35,237 nucleotides of DNA from Acidimicrobiaceae bacterium. GTDB taxonomy: Bacteria; Actinomycetota; Acidimicrobiia; Acidimicrobiales; RAAP-2. Within the stretch, counting starts at the first letter, position 1. Each line of letters starts with the position of its first letter. The notes beneath the pieces are model-generated. The model was not told the DNA's origin. It saw nothing but the letters and a program-made list of their open reading frames with translations, and did no database searches. This document shows positions 33,728 through 35,237 of the stretch, one piece after another. The position numbers and the translations under genes are program-made. Location of the stretch: the NCBI GenBank assembly GCA_003169675.1, contig PNAT01000031.1:1-35237 (forward strand), given 5' to 3'.

Positions 33728-33756
33728 ATTGTAGACCAACCGGTCGGTACAAGCAA
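33728..33756 (-). promoter_or_regulatory. Promoter with palindromic TetR-type operator
   Basis: The plus strand has ACCAACCGGTCGGT at 33735-33748, a 14-base palindrome with one mismatched pair. On the minus strand it fits between TTGCTT (-35, 33756-33751) and TACAAT (-10, 33733-33728) with an exact 17-base spacer, driving the amidohydrolase gene. A repressor bound there would block polymerase, and the same site could also control the divergent cyclase gene. Half-site form and size fit TetR-family operators; the regulator is not in the window. Confidence 0.68.
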
Positions 33757-33803
33757 CGCCGTCAGCCGGTCGCAGGCCGCTGCGGCCAAAAGGAGGAGAG
33801 GCC

Positions 33804-34859
33804 GTGACCAAGCGGTGGAAACAACGCCCGCCAGGCTCGACGTGGGGCGATTGGGGCGATGACGACGAGCTCGGCCGCATCAATCTGCTCACCCCCGAGA
33901 AGGTCCTCCAGGGCGTGCATGAGGTCGAGGCCGGCATCAGCTTCTGCTTGAGCCTGCCGCTCGACTACCCAGGTGGGACCGCATTGAACCAACGGCGTCG
34001 CCCACCGGTCGTGGCGCCGACCGAAGACATGAAGGGCAATCCCGGCACCTTCTACAACGTCCATATGAGCGAGATGGACGAAGGGGGACCCCGGTTCATC
34101 GACGTGTGGGCAGACGACGTGGTGACCCTCTCGCTGCAGTACTCGACGCAGTGGGACGCGCTGGCACACGTCGGGGCTGAGTTTGACGCCGACGGTGACG
34201 GGGTGGAGGAAGCGGTCTACTACAACGGCTATAGAGCGGGCGTGGACCTCGTCGGACCAAAGCCCGACGCGGCGGGTGACGGTGGCCAGCACCTCAGCTT
34301 CGCCCATCACCTCGGCTTGGAGCACATGGCCTTCACCGGCGTACAGGGGCGAGGGGTCCTCATTGACCTGGCCCACCACTTGGGCCATGACTGGCGCGGG
34401 GTCGACCTCACCACACTCAAGGAGATCATGGGGGCCGACCACGTGGTCGTTGAGCCCGGCGACATGCTGCTCTTGCACACCGGTTTCGCCACCGAGGTCC
34501 TCAAATGGAATCGCCAACCGGATCCCGTGAAGATCCACGCGATGTGCACCTACCTCGACGCCAAGGACGAATCGTTGCTCCAGTGGATCAGCGATTCGCA
34601 GATCTCGGCCCTGGTGGCAGACAACTACGCCGTTGAAGGAATGACCGGCCGAGATCGCGACGTGAGCCGGCACTCACTGCTCCCGATCCACCACCTCTGC
34701 CTCTTCCGGCTCGGTGTCCCCTTGGGCGAAATGTGGTACCTGCACGAGCTCGCCACGTGGTTACGTGAGCACAACCGGAGCCGATTTCTGCTGACTGCGC
34801 CCCCTCTGCGGATGCCCGGGGTGGTGGGCTCACCTTTGACGCCAGTGGCAACCGTCTGA
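33804..34859 (+). CDS. Cyclase family protein (kynurenine-formamidase-like hydrolase)
   Basis: A 351-aa putative metal-dependent hydrolase of the cyclase family (PF04199 type). The motif STQWDALAHVGAEF takes the place of the classic HxGTHxDxPxH site, a variant known in longer members of the family. Other blocks: RGVLIDLAHHLG, VEPGDMLLLHTGF and DNYAVEG. The reaction is probably opening of a ring amide or ester. GTG at 33804 has AGGAGG at 33791-33796, a very good ribosome site. It is divergent from the amidohydrolase gene with a shared operator. Confidence 0.9.
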   Translation: MTKRWKQRPPGSTWGDWGDDDELGRINLLTPEKVLQGVHEVEAGISFCLSLPLDYPGGTALNQRRRPPVVAPTEDMKGNPGTFYNVHMSEMDEGGPRFIDVWADDVVTLSLQYSTQWDALAHVGAEFDADGDGVEEAVYYNGYRAGVDLVGPKPDAAGDGGQHLSFAHHLGLEHMAFTGVQGRGVLIDLAHHLGHDWRGVDLTTLKEIMGADHVVVEPGDMLLLHTGFATEVLKWNRQPDPVKIHAMCTYLDAKDESLLQWISDSQISALVADNYAVEGMTGRDRDVSRHSLLPIHHLCLFRLGVPLGEMWYLHELATWLREHNRSRFLLTAPPLRMPGVVGSPLTPVATV

Positions 34860-34883
34860 CCAGAGCGGGCGTCGGATGACCCC

Positions 34884-35237
34884 TCATGCCCTCGCATTTG
34901 TGGGGCCGGACGAGTTCGACAGCCTGAATGCCCGGTAGTCGTTCTCGAGGACTTTGTCGATCTCCGCGAAGAGCTTCGGCCGACCGGCCGAGTTCAACAG
35001 GTACTTGCGAGGCTTTCCGGGAACGTTGCTTCCGAAGTAGTAGCTGATCTCCCCGAAAGAGGGGGGCCTCGTTGCCCAGCGATCGATCATTTTGGTCCAC
35101 TTGTCTTCTGCTGCGTCTTCGACCTCGATCGTGTCGCAGTCATGGTCTCGGACATGGACGAGCGTACCGGTGATGAAGTCCACCTGGTCGCCGTTGTACC
35201 GCGGATTGTTGCCGGCCGCCGCGTGCGGACCACCGGG
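34884..35237 (-). CDS. Flavin-containing monooxygenase (Baeyer-Villiger type), C-terminal part
   Basis: The last 117 residues of a gene that enters from the right edge. PGGPHAAAGNNPR, QVDFI, the Trp/Thr stretch near WTKMIDRWA, and YYFGSNVPGKPRKYL followed by ENDYRAF match the C-terminal end of cyclohexanone-monooxygenase-like enzymes. FAD and NADPH motifs would be beyond the window. It fits the nearby catabolic genes: such enzymes turn ketones into esters or lactones. It is convergent with the cyclase gene (24-base gap). Confidence 0.85.
   Translation of the reverse strand, partial: PGGPHAAAGNNPRYNGDQVDFITGTLVHVRDHDCDTIEVEDAAEDKWTKMIDRWATRPPSFGEISYYFGSNVPGKPRKYLLNSAGRPKLFAEIDKVLENDYRAFRLSNSSGPTNARA

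Noticed and set aside
32317-33807. Long plus-strand frame of 496 codons opposite the amidohydrolase
   Set aside because: Shadow of a well-supported gene; it has no recognisable domain and would run through the divergent promoter.

Overview
The window is high-GC DNA, densely coded with short spacers, many GTG/TTG starts and frequent four-base stop/start overlaps. The gene content points to Actinomycetota: mshA (mycothiol) with its YbjN neighbour, a Rex regulator beside hemA, a cobA-hemD fusion, and DprE1/DprE2/UbiA for decaprenylphosphoryl-arabinose. The mixture of an actinobacterial core with acyl-CoA, amidohydrolase and Baeyer-Villiger genes would fit the class Acidimicrobiia. That placement is inference from gene content, not a phylogeny.

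Layout. (1) 1-1174, minus: an ABC-2 exporter (ATPase plus the start of its permease). (2) 1309-12314, minus: a long co-directional block running XRE regulator, mshA, YbjN, proC, SAM hydrolase, rex, hemA, hemC, cobA-hemD, hemB, hemL. It makes tetrapyrroles by the C5 pathway from glutamyl-tRNA to uroporphyrinogen III/precorrin-2, under a probable NADH/NAD+ sensor. The same gene order, spread out, is known in Mycobacterium tuberculosis (about Rv0474-Rv0524). (3) 12436-16318: Fe/Mn superoxide dismutase, a DksA-type zinc-finger protein, a SufS-like class V aminotransferase with a (GCG)12 tract, a beta-propeller lipoprotein and a DUF4395 membrane protein. (4) 16353-29142: a stretch of visibly lower GC. 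Ten of its twelve genes form one minus-strand train: response regulator, histidine kinase, small Ser/Thr/Pro membrane protein, ApbE, ferric-reductase-like cytochrome b, NuoF-like flavoprotein, 3Fe-4S ferredoxin, phosphodiester-glycosidase-like protein, UbiA-type decaprenyl-phosphate phosphoribosyltransferase, DprE1 and DprE2. Counting each of these individually gives eleven genes. A second glycosidase paralogue and an alpha/beta hydrolase lie beyond its end. (5) 29461-35237: a cytochrome b561-like protein, then an acyl-CoA dehydrogenase/SDR pair, an amidohydrolase and a cyclase-family hydrolase transcribed divergently across a palindromic operator, and the end of a Baeyer-Villiger-type monooxygenase.

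The most interesting system is region 4. An NADH-to-membrane electron-transfer module (NuoF-like, ferredoxin, cytochrome b, ApbE) is fused by translational coupling to the three enzymes that make decaprenylphosphoryl-arabinose, with its own two-component system in front. DprE1 is a flavin oxidase that must pass on electrons, so a dedicated redox partner chain is a testable idea. No arabinosyltransferase is present in the window, so the product's destination is unknown.

No tRNA, rRNA, CRISPR array, insertion sequence or riboswitch was recognised. Where a start codon differs from the longest possible reading frame, the reason is given in the entry.
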